From contig JAWRYS010001480.1 of assembly GCA_034769895.1 (NCBI GenBank), positions 123,499-187,498 of the forward strand: 64,000 bases of DNA, given 5' to 3'. Of the stretch, positions 48,510 through 60,985 are shown in pieces. The first letter of the stretch is position 1; each line of letters opens with the position of its first letter. A program made the position numbers and the translations under genes. The notes beneath the pieces were generated by a model, which did not search any database, was not told the DNA's origin, and was given only the letters and a program-made list of their open reading frames with translations. This DNA is from Magicicada septendecula. Its lineage: Eukaryota > Arthropoda > Insecta > Hemiptera > Cicadidae.

Positions 48510-49129
48510 TTCTTGGCACGGACATTATGAATGCCTACGGATTCGTTGTGGACTTAAGAGAAAATGTCCTGAAAGTTGGCCAAGAGAAGATAAAGCTTTG
48601 CATGGCTAAAATGACAGGGTCTACCAACCATTCGATTAAGCGAGTGGCATTAGTTGAAGAAAAATTCAACAAGTCTGGTCAAGAGGAAACCTCCCTGTTG
48701 CAAGCGGAAATGGAGGAAGAACTAGCAGAGGAAGTACAAATAAGTATAACGACAAAAGAAGTGATTGGAGAGCCAACTATGGGTGTCGAGACAAAACTCT
48801 TGCTTGTTCCTGAGCTGATAGAAGCGGCCGAGGGTAAAGTGGCTGAAGATGAGGTTACGCAAGAGGTTGTTGGCGAGAACCAAACAAACTTGGATCAGCC
48901 AGTGGTATTTAGGTCATTAGTACATGACGCAACGAGAGTGATTCCAGCGAAGCTAGTGGTTGCGCGAAAGATTCTCATTCCTGGGAACGTGATGTTCGGA
49001 TCACACGAGACTGAATTCGAAGAACGGGAAAATTATCCTTCGCAAGGATGGCCACCTAGATCGCCTGGTCGAGTATTACTTCGAAGACGCTTTGCCAGTT
49101 CGGGACGAACAGGCTTAAGGAGTGGGCAG
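48479..49129 (+). pseudogene. Protease end and pol remnant
   Basis: Carries the second half of the protease (VILGTDIMNAYGFVVDL) and an acidic linker. A tail RVLLRRRFASSGRTG then runs open into the 3' LTR. No RT, RNase H or integrase motif is present. The pol region seems to have been removed by a large internal deletion. Confidence 0.75.
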
Positions 49130-49710
49130 TGCTACGACAGCATAGAACAATCTAGGCGTTTATCGAATGCGCCAGAAAGATCTCGATGTAAGCGTGTGGT
49201 GTACGTGCTACAGACGCACTTTGCGAGAATTTTCTCGACTATGCCAGGCTCCGCTCGGGCGCTCGGACTGTGTCAAGGCCGCAGCAATTACGTAGTTCGC
49301 GAGAGATAAGACGCAGTTTGGAAGCTTCTGGTGTGTGAACGTAGCTATAAATACATCGCGTCGCGGCCTTAGTTGTCAGTTCAATGCGAGATTTTTGACT
49401 GTGCGGTTCGAGAGTATTAGTGCGATATATTTACAGAGCGGTTCGAGTTATTACGGTGTACGTTCAAGTAGTTATTAGTGAAGTGTTGCGTTTTATATTC
49501 AGACGGTATAATTGTAATACAGTTGAGTTTTAATATTAGTGGACATTTTATTGCGTATGAACAATTTCATTTGATTTGTTGTAGACACTGTGTTGTTAAT
49601 TACGAACTGTTTTACTATAACAATTAAAGGTGTGATTAGTGACTTAATTGGTGTCTTGTACTTATTTTGTTTCCACTGTACGTATGACGATCGAGTAGAC
49701 CGTCGTAACA
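49130..49710 (+). repeat. 3' LTR of the gag-protease element
   Basis: Matches 46443-47023 with a few substitutions, for example ACTATGCC for ACTACGCC. Confidence 0.92.
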
Positions 49711-49714
49711 ATAT

Positions 49715-50742
49715 GTTACGAAGTATATCACTTAGTGCAAATCTCAAGCACGCAACATTGATAGTTCTTAACGTCACAACACACGAGTATGTGCAAGCAT
49801 TTGATTGTTTCTTTCAGATATGTTATAGAATTTAATTATCTTTTTGAAATAGTTGTATATACTCTTGTTACATGATTTCTCTTATACAATGAATACGTGC
49901 AACATGCAATATTATAATAAATTTAATTTATAATGGATTCGATAGTGTTGAGTTAATTTATTTTAAGACCTGGCATACAAGACAATTCTTTCAAAGTAAA
50001 ATCCAAAATTAATGATTTAGATTCAATATGATTTAACAGGTACCATATTCATAAATGTTTTAATTCTTCATGTTTTATTTAGTAGTAGAATACAAGACTA
50101 ATTACTCTTTATCGATAATTAGACCACTTGATCGATAGCATTGCCGATTACCCATTTGAGAAATTTGATCAAGATTTATAAATTAACAATTAATTTAACT
50201 CATGCAATTAATTAATCAATAGGCATGATATATTAAAATATACACCTTTGTGTTTTGAATTGACATAGACAATACAAATTGTGGCTGAAAATCACATACA
50301 ACATCGTAAGCTGCCTGTTTACATTAATGAGACAAGTCTTTTTAAAAAGAGTGCGATGCAGAAATGCACCAAGATTATTTGAAGGTAATTAAACATATAT
50401 GATAAGTATTTACATATTTTTGCGTTACACACAGGTTGGTCTACGGGTTCTTAAAAGTACGTGTTTAAGGGCACATACTGTGTATTTACATAACCGTAAA
50501 TAACATTACATTAATTTGTGTAAATTTAGACTAATGGTTTATAATCTATTCGAGTCAGTAGTGTTATAGGCCTAGTTGTTTGGTCATTGATCTCTACCAC
50601 ACTACCTGAGTGGAGTCGTAGAGTGTTGAAGAGTATTGACTAGCCACTTTCCTTATTGTTATTCGCACTCTTTCATTAGCTGTAATTTGACATTTGGTTG
50701 TACGCACAGTACTGTTACTTGTGGTCAGTTTTGAAGTTTTTT
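49715..50742. other. No recognised feature
   Basis: AT-rich sequence between two LTR elements, without credible frames. Confidence 0.6.
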
Positions 50743-50746
50743 ATCT

Positions 50747-51942
50747 TGAAACGTTCTATATTAATTAAATGATATCGTATTAATTTAAAATTATTGTTAA
50801 CACCCTCCTACTTACCATCGCGTGGCTTCAAGGTTGCGTCATACGTATGTTTGGGATGCAGACGTAATTTCTTAAGGTTGTGAGAATAATTTGCACAACA
50901 CATTTATATGAAGAGAATTTCCATTTAATGTTTTACTGTTACTTTAGTGAAATTAAGAACAATACATTTAGTAAATACATGTTTCAGGTGTTGTGCAACA
51001 CGTGACTCTGTTGTAATATGACTTACAATCTACTGCTTACCTTATTTTTTTCTAAGACACAAACATAAAATGCAAACACAAATATACACAGAAAGCCGCC
51101 CAGCTTTGCCACACTCACATTTATACCAAACTAAAAACCCCTTAACATTTTATACAAATCAGAAGCCCCCTAACACATCTTCCTATAATAAAACTCCCAC
51201 ATCGACCACGCGGTCATCGCGCCCGTACCAAGTCCCCGTTCAGGTGTCCGAAAAAATCTGAGAAACTATTAAATCTTTTAAGCTCACTACTGACTGTTGT
51301 TAGTCCCCTTATACACTGTTGATTACATTACAACTGTTAACGGTGAGGTCGGCCGACCTAAAGAAAAAAAAAACTGTTACTGAAATTTAGATGAACCGCA
51401 TGCGGTCGGTTGGTAAGAGGTACTGGGCAGAAGTTGGTTCTCTGTTCCCTCTCCACAGTTTTCAACACTGGAACTCACTGCCTTGGGCGTCGTCGCCGAA
51501 GCTCCGGCCCATGCTCTGCATGTTGTTTTTTGAGTCAATGCCGCATATGATCTTCTGTAGGCATTGGCTGACGTCATTTAAGTGGGCCGGACGTTTGAGT
51601 GATGCCAAAGGGACGATGAATAATTTTTTCGCTCTGGCCATCTTGGTTTTTCAACTTCGCTTGGGTATGCGCTCATGCGAGAGTAGTGACGCGTGTGCAC
51701 TGCCACACCAGTACAGATTTCTTAGAATTTTGGTGGAGGTGCAAATGCTCTGCCGCATTCCTCAACAACAACTGCGCCTTATGCTTTGTTTCACTGTTCT
51801 GTTACACTGACTATTATTATGTTGCACAATAACACAGTTATTTCGTCATATTTTATAAGGCTCCCGACCGAAAATGAAATGAATAAAAATATAATTATCC
51901 CATACTGTTGAAAATAAAAACACCCAAAAATGACCCGCTACA
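50747..51942 (-). repeat. 3' LTR of the tRNA-Lys element
   Basis: Near-identical to 57020-58215 (visible differences such as CGTTTG versus CATTTG near 51591). A plus-strand frame of 139 codons at 51391 is preserved in both LTRs but runs against the transcript and looks incidental. Confidence 0.92.
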
Positions 51943-51956
51943 ATACCCCCTCGATG
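51943..51956 (-). other. Candidate polypurine tract
   Basis: The minus strand reads CGAGGGGGTAT immediately before the LTR start TGTAGCGGG. Confidence 0.5.
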
Positions 51957-54900
51957 AGAATTCTGATGTTCATAACAGAAGAAATCTCATCGATAACCCC
52001 GAAGAGGACCGGAGAGGAACTGGTGCCAACAACCCCCTTGTTCTTAATCTCATGGGTACACGACCCCCCTGGCTCAACGACTATGGACTCATCTGAACGA
52101 GATCACTGGACTTCTCCGTAAGAGATCCCAACACCGAGAAATCGAACAGATTCGTACCACGGCGCACCTCGCCTTCTAACATGCTACCCCCAAAAATCCT
52201 CAATCCCTGGCTAAAATTATTCCAGCTCCTCCGCCGATATGGATCCCCTTTTTGCAAGCTGGGCTGCCTTTAGCAAATACTGGGCTCACACACACTAACA
52301 TTACATATTACCATAATACATTAAAATTAGAAAAATTGCTTTTAAAATTTATCAAAAATTTAGAAAAATCAAAATTCAAAAAATAATCGTTTATCAAAAA
52401 ATTCTCTTCCTCTTTTTCTCTTTTTTTTTTCTTTAACACGACTTAACCTAGACATTTCTACGAATATAAACACATAGGAGAATCACTTATAGTCTACCAA
52501 TATACTGCAATACAATAAAAGAAACATGGTTAATGCACACATAATAAAAAAATCATTATCTAAAATATTCATTCGCTGGCAGGCGAAAAATCAAGTTTTT
52601 TTTTTTTTTTTCAAAAAAAATTTAAAATTTTCAAAATTTTAAAATTTCAAAAAAAATTATTCATTAAATATTAATGTTATATTTAATGTTAATTCATTAA
52701 CATTATTCAAATATTGGTTTGAATTAATCAAACAAACAAATTAAAATTAGCTTCCTACTATACAAGCTTAGTAGGTGTATGACCCCATCAGCTGATCGTA
52801 ACTAGGTCAAGTCCAAAACCCTTGACCTACATATGTTATGTATGATTTCTATCTGAAATACATTTGACATCTGTAATATCCTACCTTGAAATACACAACA
52901 TAATAAAACAAAATATTTAAAACGAACAAATATTAATATAATTAATCATCAACTTGACATTTAAATTACTTAAAATAAACACTTCTTGACTTTACATTAT
53001 TTTCAAATTTTATTAAAATTCTGTCTCTGGTTGAAAAAACAATTGTATATTCTTTATTATAAATTCCTCTCTTTAATTAACAGTTTAATTCTACATTACT
53101 TTGGGTGTTGTAAATCATTTATTCTCAATTACTGTATTAGATCTCTATACATATATAAACTTTCTCCCTCTGACTCTAATATTAATCAACTTCCATTCTC
53201 ATGACACCCAACTCTATCAAAAATATCTACTAATCAGGACATTCTAAACCCCAACTTATCATTTAACACAATTCGCAGCCTTCTCTACATATATAAAAAA
53301 AATACTCTCCAACCCTTTGTATAGGATACGTGTTTCCCCTACTCAAAAACTCAATTCCCTTATTTGGCCCCTGGATTTTACCTAAGTCGACCCCAGCCCC
53401 ACTAAATCTATCCCTATCCCGTCCCAACCCTTGTTGCGGACTTCTACATTACACTACCCTCTAATACAAAATTGCCATCCCCAAAAATCTCAATCTCATT
53501 ACCTCACTACAAATACACAAAATAACCTCATTAACTATAAACATAAATATATATCATTCAAAACTCTACATAAAGTCTCCATTACCACTGTGTCAACATC
53601 TATATTTCACAAAATTCTGTTATATCACATCAACTCAAAAACAACATTACATTATATTCATCTCCATCATTTCACATTCAACTTTTAATTCAACTTGGAC
53701 AGGTCTGCATGTCCCATAAAACATTCATCACCCATGAATTATCTTTTACTAATTGGCATAAATTATTGTTATTTTATTTCTCATATTCTTTTTATCTTTC
53801 CTTCAAAATATCTGTAATACGTTAAACATTAATTACTTGTAACATTTACAAATCAATATACCAGTGACGTTATTGCTGATCAGCTGATATCCTAACATAA
53901 TAAAAACACAATGAAACTACATCTTAAAATTGAACAAATTACATGGAAGATACATATTTATTTTTATTTATTCTCCCTTCTCACCTCATTGTTTCCCATT
54001 TTTCTGATTCTGATGCTTATGTTAACCTGCCAGACGATTTACTTATTGGCTTAAACAAATACACACATAATAAAATTACATATTCTTATCAATGCTTATC
54101 TAATAGACAACAATAATATAATACACTTAAAATTATAGCATGAACACCTTAATTTACGAGTCTGAGCATATAATTATGTGGACAGAGCACAAGCATTTTT
54201 GATTGGATTAAACTTTGAATAAGCAAAAACTTTTGGCATAAAATTTTAAATTCGTGACTCCTTTACGTCACCTCCCAGCCACACACATTATTTCAGATTA
54301 TGGAGGACTGTCTCGCCCTTTCGCTTCCACAGAGACTGTATATTTTGGAGCAGGGTTTTACCTCTCCGTGTCTCTGCTTCCGCTGTTAAGTTTTAAATTT
54401 ATGAACATCAATATGTTCTTGTTAATAATCATGCACCCTTAAAACGGATCTGCCACCTGGCTCTGCTGTTCCTCCTCGAACAGAGTGGCAGCCGCTGTTC
54501 CCTAGTTCCGGAGATTTCCTCTAATTGTCCCCCCATTTAATTTCAAATATATACCAATTTCAAGTCAGCTATGGTCAAGGGACTTGGTATGACCATAGCT
54601 GGCCGCTAGCCAAAACCACGGTTAGTGCTGGTAAGGCAGTAACCGCCCGAAAAGTCGAGGAAATCTAACTTTAATTTCACTGCCTGTTATGCATCAATAT
54701 TTTTATGTGCGACACTGTCATTTAGTATTGTGTGTAAAAGTTTTTCTTTACACGGATAAGGTGTGCCGCACATGTATCGCCAGTTTGGCCTCCGATGGAG
54801 GTAACACTCACTGCTACCCCCAACCCATTTCGCTATCTAAGAGAGCACAGGCCACCCCCTTAATAGCCACTTAATAACTAATTACAATTGGCAACTAATT

Positions 54901-55649
54901 AAAATTTTTATATACATTATCATATAATATTTGCATCAACACTCATTTAACCCATTCATAACCTTTTACCGTTTAACTTTCTTGAAATTTTCAAAATTTA
55001 TTATTGATAATCATTATTTATCATTTTTCATTTATTATTAGAAATTTTTAATTATCTTTATTTCTTGAACCAACTTATTTCCAAAGAACATCTTATTACT
55101 GAATTAGAATCTCAATTACACCTGTAAATATTTTTATTACACATGATTATAAAATTTTTCTACTTACAATCCATTTAACATGATATGCCCACAAAACATA
55201 ATCACCACCATCTCTGAAACATTTCACAAAATTTATTAGCTTCCATTAAATAATTTATCATTCATTACCAAATTTCCATCTCGTAAAACAAACTGAATTT
55301 ACAAAAAAATTAATTATTCAACATTTACATGATCAATTAAATATTTAAAATATATCAAATTGTTTCAATTAAATTAATTATTAACAATATAGAATTCATT
55401 ACCATCCAAACAATTATAATTCTCTGATTACTTGTTTTCAAAATTAATTTGGTTTATTTATTTAAATTGCAAGTATTTCAATATTATTATCACAACAATC
55501 ATCTTACATACACACATATAAATTCACTATATTTTATTTACAACTCTTGTTAATTATTATTCCATTTTTTCCACACTTCTGTCCAAATCTGCCATGTCAA
55601 AAAACCATTAAAACAAAATATTTATACTGTCTTTTATTGTTTTAATAGT
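51957..55649 (-). other. Non-coding internal region of the tRNA-Lys element
   Basis: Very AT-rich, with A/T runs at 52590-52660. I find no RT, integrase or envelope motif on either strand. A 34-codon minus-strand frame near 52185-52078 (MLEGEVRRGTNLFDFSVLGS) might be a coding relic. A strong hairpin is at 54567-54600. Confidence 0.6.
54567..54600. other. Perfect 10-bp stem-loop
   Basis: AGCTATGGTC (54567-54576) and GACCATAGCT (54591-54600) around a 14-base loop, in an otherwise unstructured AT-rich tract. Confidence 0.7.
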
Positions 55650-56840
55650 TTAACCTCCATCGTTCCAAATCAACCTTGGTTCTACATAACATCGTTCAAT
55701 CTTATCAGCACACAAATGACTGTTTTGTGTGTCGTAACCAGAAAAACTAACTTCAATCAACTTATTCACATACTCGTTCAACCAGTCTACGTTATGTATT
55801 TTTGTCAAGTCTTCATCATTAAATTCATTCACTATCGGGTTAATTATTTTTATTAAATCATTGTGATCCTTATCATTCACATATACTTCTAAACTTTCCT
55901 TCCATTCTTCATATTTTCTATGCAAATTATACAGTTCTGTTACATACCCTTCTCTACTTACTTCTCTCTCTTCATAACACCACATCACACTCTCACAATC
56001 ATTCCGGACAGAGGGTACACAATTACTCAACAAAAATAAACCCCTTAATTCATCTATCAAAACGGGACTCTTGCCCAACAACAACACTTGTGACCCCATT
56101 AAATCATCATAAATAATAAAAGGAAAATTTCCCCTCTGTCCCCACTCTACTACAACATTATTTTTCCTCTCTCTCTCTACTTCATAAACACTCATTAACA
56201 TTTCATTATCGCATTCTAAAACTTCATCAGTACTATTTGTTATTATATTTTCATCATTTGCTTCTACATTATTCTTCACCCCCACTATACTCTCAGACTT
56301 GTCTACCATTTCGTCATTTTTACATTTTGTCATATTTAAAACATTGTCACCTAATTTCTCAAACTTCTGTTGTAATTTATTTAAACTGTTTCTTATTATT
56401 TCGTTAGTGCTTTCTAAATGTTTATCAATTTCTTGTATCTCACTCTTTAATTCATTAAAATTGTGATTTTGTATTTCAAATTTAATACTCTGTTGCTCCA
56501 AAATTAACTGCAACATATTCATAACTTTCTCCTCTTTATCTATCTCTTGTTTACTTTGGACAGGTGTCACTAGATTTTCTATTTTGTCATCAGTGATGCC
56601 GACTTTATTGTCATTATTTTTATTTTCTCTATTTGATTTTGGGGTCGTTTGGATCCCCGAATCATCTGTATTATTTGCTTCATTTATACTACTTGTGTTC
56701 AAAGTTTTGTCGCCTTGACCTACATTCGGCGTTGAATGTACTTCAAAACTATTCACAACAGCTGATTCATTTAATTCAGCTATTTCGCTTATCACAGTCG
56801 AGTCGGACAAATCGACTCCGTTCTCTGCTGTATTTTCCAT
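55650..56840 (-). CDS. Unrecognised coiled-coil protein in Gag position
   Basis: 396 residues from ATG 56840, 161 bases after the primer site, the place gag normally takes. Residues 1-100 are acidic and Asn/Ser/Thr-rich. About 105-170 form a predicted coiled coil (LQLILEQQSIKFEIQNHNF, then ESTNEIIRNSLNKLQQKFEK). The C-terminal half is mixed helical (ELYNLHRKYEEWKESLEVYV). There is no zinc knuckle, protease or RT motif. The stop is followed by the non-coding region. It may be a highly divergent Gag or an accessory protein. I do not recognise it. The frame is intact over 1.2 kb of AT-rich DNA, which suggests selection or recent origin. Confidence 0.7.
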   Translation of the reverse strand: MENTAENGVDLSDSTVISEIAELNESAVVNSFEVHSTPNVGQGDKTLNTSSINEANNTDDSGIQTTPKSNRENKNNDNKVGITDDKIENLVTPVQSKQEIDKEEKVMNMLQLILEQQSIKFEIQNHNFNELKSEIQEIDKHLESTNEIIRNSLNKLQQKFEKLGDNVLNMTKCKNDEMVDKSESIVGVKNNVEANDENIITNSTDEVLECDNEMLMSVYEVERERKNNVVVEWGQRGNFPFIIYDDLMGSQVLLLGKSPVLIDELRGLFLLSNCVPSVRNDCESVMWCYEEREVSREGYVTELYNLHRKYEEWKESLEVYVNDKDHNDLIKIINPIVNEFNDEDLTKIHNVDWLNEYVNKLIEVSFSGYDTQNSHLCADKIERCYVEPRLIWNDGG

Positions 56841-57000
56841 TATTATTTTTAGATATTTACTCTGTTTCTTATATGAACAAATATTCTTTACTTACTTAGC
56901 GTAACTTAACTTTACATAAGTACCTTTTGCGTATTCTCACGCAACCTCCAAATTACGATTGCATCCCATTTATAGGTATGGAATTTATTTTATTAAATTC

Positions 57001-57018
57001 GTCCCTGTTCGGGCGCCA
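57001..57018 (-). other. Primer-binding site, tRNA-Lys type
   Basis: The minus strand reads TGGCGCCCGAACAGGGAC one base after the LTR end. It is 18 bases complementary to the 3' end of tRNA-Lys(UUU), the primer class used by many retroviruses and some insect gypsy-type elements. Confidence 0.9.
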
Positions 57019-57019
57019 A

Positions 57020-58215
57020 TGAAACGTTCTATATTAATTAAATGATATCGTATTAATTTAAAATTATTGTTAACACCCTCCTACTTACCATCGCGTGGCT
57101 TCAAGGTTGCGTCATACGTATGTTTGGGATGCAGACGTAATTTCTTAAGGTTGTGAGAATAATTTGCACAACACATTTATATGAAGAGAATTTCCATTTA
57201 ATGTTTTACTGTTACTTTAGTGAAATTAAGAACAATACATTTAGTAAATACATGTTTCAGGTGTTGTGCAACACGTGACTCTGTTGTAATATGACTTACA
57301 ATCTACTGCTTACCTTATTTTTTTCTAAGACACAAACATAAAATGCAAACACAAATATACACAGAAAGCCGCCCAGCTTTGCCACACTCACATTTATACC
57401 AAACTAAAAACCCCTTAACATTTTATACAAATCAGAAGCCCCCTAACACATCTTCCTATAATAAAACTCCCACATCGACCACGCGGTCATCGCGCCCGTA
57501 CCAAGTCCCCGTTCAGGTGTCCGAAAAAATCTGAGAAACTATTAAATCTTTTAAGCTCACTACTGACTGTTGTTAGTCCCCTTATACACTGTTGATTATA
57601 TTACAACTGTTAACGGTGAGGTCGGCCGACCTAAAGAAAAAAAAAACTGTTACTGAAATTTAGATGAACCGCATGCGGTCGGTTGGTAAGAGGTACTGGG
57701 CAGAAGTTGGTTCTCTGTTCCCTCTCCACAGTTTTCAACACTGGAACTCACTGCCTTGGGCGTCGTCGCCGAAGCTCCGGCCCATGCTCTGCATGTTGTT
57801 TTTTGAGTCAATGCCGCATATGATCTTCTGTAGGCATTGGCTGACGTCATTTAAGTGGGCCGGACATTTGAGTGATGCCAAAGGGACGATGAATAATTTT
57901 TTCGCTCTGGCCATCTTGGTTTTTCAACTTCGCTTGGGTATGCGCTCATGCGAGAGTAGTGACGCGTGTGCACTGCCACACCAGTACAGATTTCTTAGAA
58001 TTTTGGTGGAGGTGCAAATGCTCTGCCGCATTCCTCAACAACAACTGCGCCTTATGCTTTGTTTCACTGTTCTGTTACACTGACTATTATTATGTTGCAC
58101 AATAACACAGTTATTTCGTCATATTTTATAAGGCTCCCGACCGAAAATGAAATGAATAAAAATATAATTATCCCATACTGTTGAAAATAAAAACACCCAA
58201 AAATGACCCGCTACA
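57020..58215 (-). repeat. 5' LTR of the tRNA-Lys element
   Basis: 1196 bp, the transcription-start LTR given the primer site next to it. Confidence 0.92.
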
Positions 58216-58221
58216 ATCTAA

Positions 58222-58660
58222 ATGGAGGTTATTACATCAACTAAAGGGAAACCTCTGATTCATCGTGAGGGCTATTAATACAGAGCAAGTTCAAACAAGC
58301 ATATTGCATTCTAGTTGTGTACGGAATAAAAAACATCATGTTAACGAGGGCTCATCAGAACAAGGAACGGAATCATCGTGGCTTCACATGAGCAGTCGTT
58401 GTGCACCAAATTTAACAGAACCGGAAGTAGCAAATGCATTAAAAAAACAGCGCAACAAGATATTCATCAGGTTCCGGCAGAATTTCCAATCAGTTTCTAA
58501 TGAGGAGCTCGATATGGTAAAAAAAGCACCGAAACAATACTGCAAAGTGAATCGTTGTAAAAAATTGAGAAAAGCTCTAGGAAATCTGCAGAATCAGGCT
58601 AACAGTCAAGAATTCTTCCTCAAAAACTCTTACGAAACCTCTTACGGAACACAATTTTGA
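58222..58660 (+). pseudogene. Possible FLYWCH/MULE-like transposase relic
   Basis: One frame from 58222 reads TKGKPLIHREGY and later RNGIIVASHEQS with stops at conserved-looking positions, reminiscent of a FLYWCH zinc finger. Another frame then reads APNLTEPEVANALKKQRNKI, SNEELDMVKKAPKQ and a lysine-rich stretch to 58660, like the region after FLYWCH in insect MULE-type transposases. The match is by pattern only, with several stops and frame changes. The LTR element at 50747-58215 inserted immediately upstream. Confidence 0.4.
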
Positions 58661-60119
58661 TCACCAATTTTGAAAGGAACAATAAGATTGGAAAGGGACA
58701 GACATTTTTTTTTAAGATTTAAACTTTTCATTACCTTGCCGGAACTTATAAAATTTTATCGAAACTGAACACCAAATGTATAACGGATACTAGAGTTAAG
58801 CCACTGAAACGACTATTTATCTCACAGTGTGTTAGCTTACAAAATAAAAAATACAAAACTTATCTTCAACGACATAAAAAGCTTCGCTTTAAAAATTTAC
58901 TGTTCTGAAGAACTGGTATAATATCAACTATAACGAATGTTTCTGCAGCAAAATTCAAAATGTACGCTTCGTCGGTAATTATAAAGAAAGTGAAGAAATA
59001 CTTTCGACATGCAGGATGGTTTGCAGCCATAGCTGTCAAGTCTGTTTAAATATTTCAGTACTGCTGTTTGTGATTGTGGTAATGTGTCCGAATTACGCAT
59101 GTTGGTTTTGGCCAATGACGTATCGTTAAGTGGTTGAACAATCAAGATGTATTGCTTTATTTATAGAATGTTTTTAGAGAAAGATAGAAAGTGTTCTACG
59201 TCCTAGTAAGAAGACATTTTTACGCCCTCTAATATATATTTATTAGAGGAAAACTTAAAATTGCTAAAAACTGAAGCAGAGAATTACAGCTCAAATCGCG
59301 ATTTTTGAGGTAGGTCTTGCGGACAGAAAAGAACCTAACTAACTGAAATTCTCTTTATCAAATTAGAGAAGAATTAGAAAGAAATAAAACACGACGTTAC
59401 AACTAGCTGCCTAAAATTTAAAATTGATAATAAATACGGTAATTTAAAAAACTAAAAACTGAAAGCAATATTTAAAACCTTATTTGAATATTTAATTTTA
59501 GAATTAAAAAAATATTTTAAACACACCTGCAGTTAAGAACTTGTTTAGCTTGAGCGAGATGTTCTATACAATGATCTTTGTAACAAGACGCTCAAACCTA
59601 TCCAGCACTGGTACAGAATATTAGAGCAATGTTTAGATTTGCGAGAACTACAGAATAGACAGAAACTTATAAATTCCCTTTCAACGTCCATTTCCATTCC
59701 TAGAAGTAAGTCGAGTACCATGCCTTAATTTGTATGTAATTGGACAAGAGAAGCACGTCATCAGCTTAAAGTCGACCGTTTGGCATTTGTCTGCCTGCAG
59801 AAATGTAAGATCTTGCCGAATTTAGCCTGAATGGAATGTTAACCATAATTCTAATGCAACCTTTACTATGACAATTTTCTTGATTTAGAGCACCAAAAGC
59901 CAAAAATTAAACTCAAAATTGTAATAAAATTTTAAAAGTTCATAAGACAATCAACTGAGAAATTTTATTCAGAATACAAAATGCGATCTGTAATAGATCT
60001 GTTTGACAGAATTAATATCTCTCAACACTCCTTACAAATTTTGGATCGCTTTCAAAAGTTTGTAAGCTGTTTAAAAAAAATTATATATTGGTATCAGTTA
60101 CGTATATCTGCGAAAAGTA
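58661..60119. other. No recognised feature
   Basis: AT-rich. It may hold further decayed transposase sequence to about 59160, but no motif is secure. Confidence 0.5.
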
Positions 60120-60315
60120 AAGTTGCGGGAGCCTACTAGTGTTGGTTACGGAGTTGGCGAACAGCGAATAGACAGATATATAGCCAGGTGTTATCGCGTC
60201 TAATGTTGCATAGATAAGCTCGGCGCTCAGAACACGGGGTTATCAGTCTCGGCGCACAGAGCACGATTGCAGCATTGGCGCTCTGAGCACGCTACGCGCA
60301 CTCCCTTGTTGATAA
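60120..60315 (-). repeat. GC-rich interspersed repeat, copy 2
   Basis: Reverse complement of the 35105-35345 repeat, with the same order of blocks (TAAGCTCGGCGCTCAGAAC, TCGGCGCACAGAGCAC, GGCGCTCTGAGCAC). Confidence 0.7.
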
Positions 60316-60767
60316 TACTAGGCTATACAGTGTTTGGACTCGATCAATCAATCACTGAATGATGCTTTATCAAGTTATAACAACTTCTGCAAGTAGCAAA
60401 ACGATAAAAATGTAAAACACAACTACATGCGGAAGTAATTATAATTTGATAATACAGGTGTATGTATGATATTATACAATAATACTGCAAAACAGTCATC
60501 GAGTTACTTATAAAGTGAAGATAGGATATACTCAACGTCATGCATTAAAAAATACATTTTTTTTAATGAAATAAAAAACAAATCGAAGTGAATTCAAATA
60601 TGGATTAATAAATAAAAAACGTTAAAAAAATAATTGTTTAAATAATTATGGTTAAATAATAATTATGTGGAATTTAAAATAATAAATATGTTTAACTAGA
60701 TAAAAAAACTAATCAAATTGAATTAAAATATGGAATAATGTAGTCTTATTTCCACATTATACTTAGC

Positions 60768-60985
60768 AGTAAGTGGCTCAGTAGACCAGTGAGTATGGCA
60801 CCTGGCTACTAATCTAGAGGTCCCGGGTTCGATTCCCGGGCCCGCACCATAAAATCAAGGTGCGTTTTTCAGCCCCTAGGTCCACTCAGCTGTTGAAAAT
60901 GAGTACCTGGGATAACATCCTGGGGATAATAATGGGCGGCTGAAGCATAGTGCTGGCCACACTGCCTTCCTTGTAGAGGAAAGTT
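60768..60985 (+). mobile_element. tRNA-derived SINE
   Basis: A box TGGCTCAGTAG (60774-60784) and B box GGTTCGATTCC (60826-60836) with a perfect T-arm (CCGGG TTCGATT CCCGG). The sequence upstream does not pair with the 3' acceptor-like GCCCGCA, so it is not a functional tRNA gene. After the tRNA-like head comes an unrelated body (TAGGTCCACTCAGCTG, ATGAGTACCTGGGATAA) typical of SINEs. The right end is uncertain because a pogo element begins there. Confidence 0.75.

Larger units (their letters stand above)
46443..49710 (+). mobile_element. LTR retrotransposon with gag-protease only
   Basis: Two 581-bp LTRs (46443-47023 and 49130-49710), TG...CA, flanked by 4-bp ATAT duplications (46439-46442 and 49711-49714). 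A purine-rich AAGGAGTGGGCAG precedes the 3' LTR. The internal region is only 2.1 kb and holds gag, a protease and a short remnant; RT, RNase H and integrase are missing. The LTRs differ at only a handful of positions, so the insertion is young. Confidence 0.93.
50747..58215 (-). mobile_element. LTR retroelement, tRNA-Lys primed, without polymerase
   Basis: LTRs of 1196 bp each (50747-51942 and 57020-58215), TG...CA, with 4-bp ATCT duplications (50743-50746 and 58216-58219). The primer site next to the right LTR sets the minus strand as coding. The internal 5.1 kb has one 396-codon frame and about 3.7 kb with no coding signal. RT, RNase H, integrase and protease motifs were not found on either strand. 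Confidence 0.9.

Noticed and set aside
51391-51810. 139-codon plus-strand frame, also at 57664-58083
   Set aside because: It lies inside both LTRs against the direction of transcription; its preservation is explained by LTR identity.
60768-60850. Functional tRNA gene
   Set aside because: The T-arm and internal promoter boxes are good, but the 5' acceptor strand does not pair with the 3' strand and a SINE body follows.
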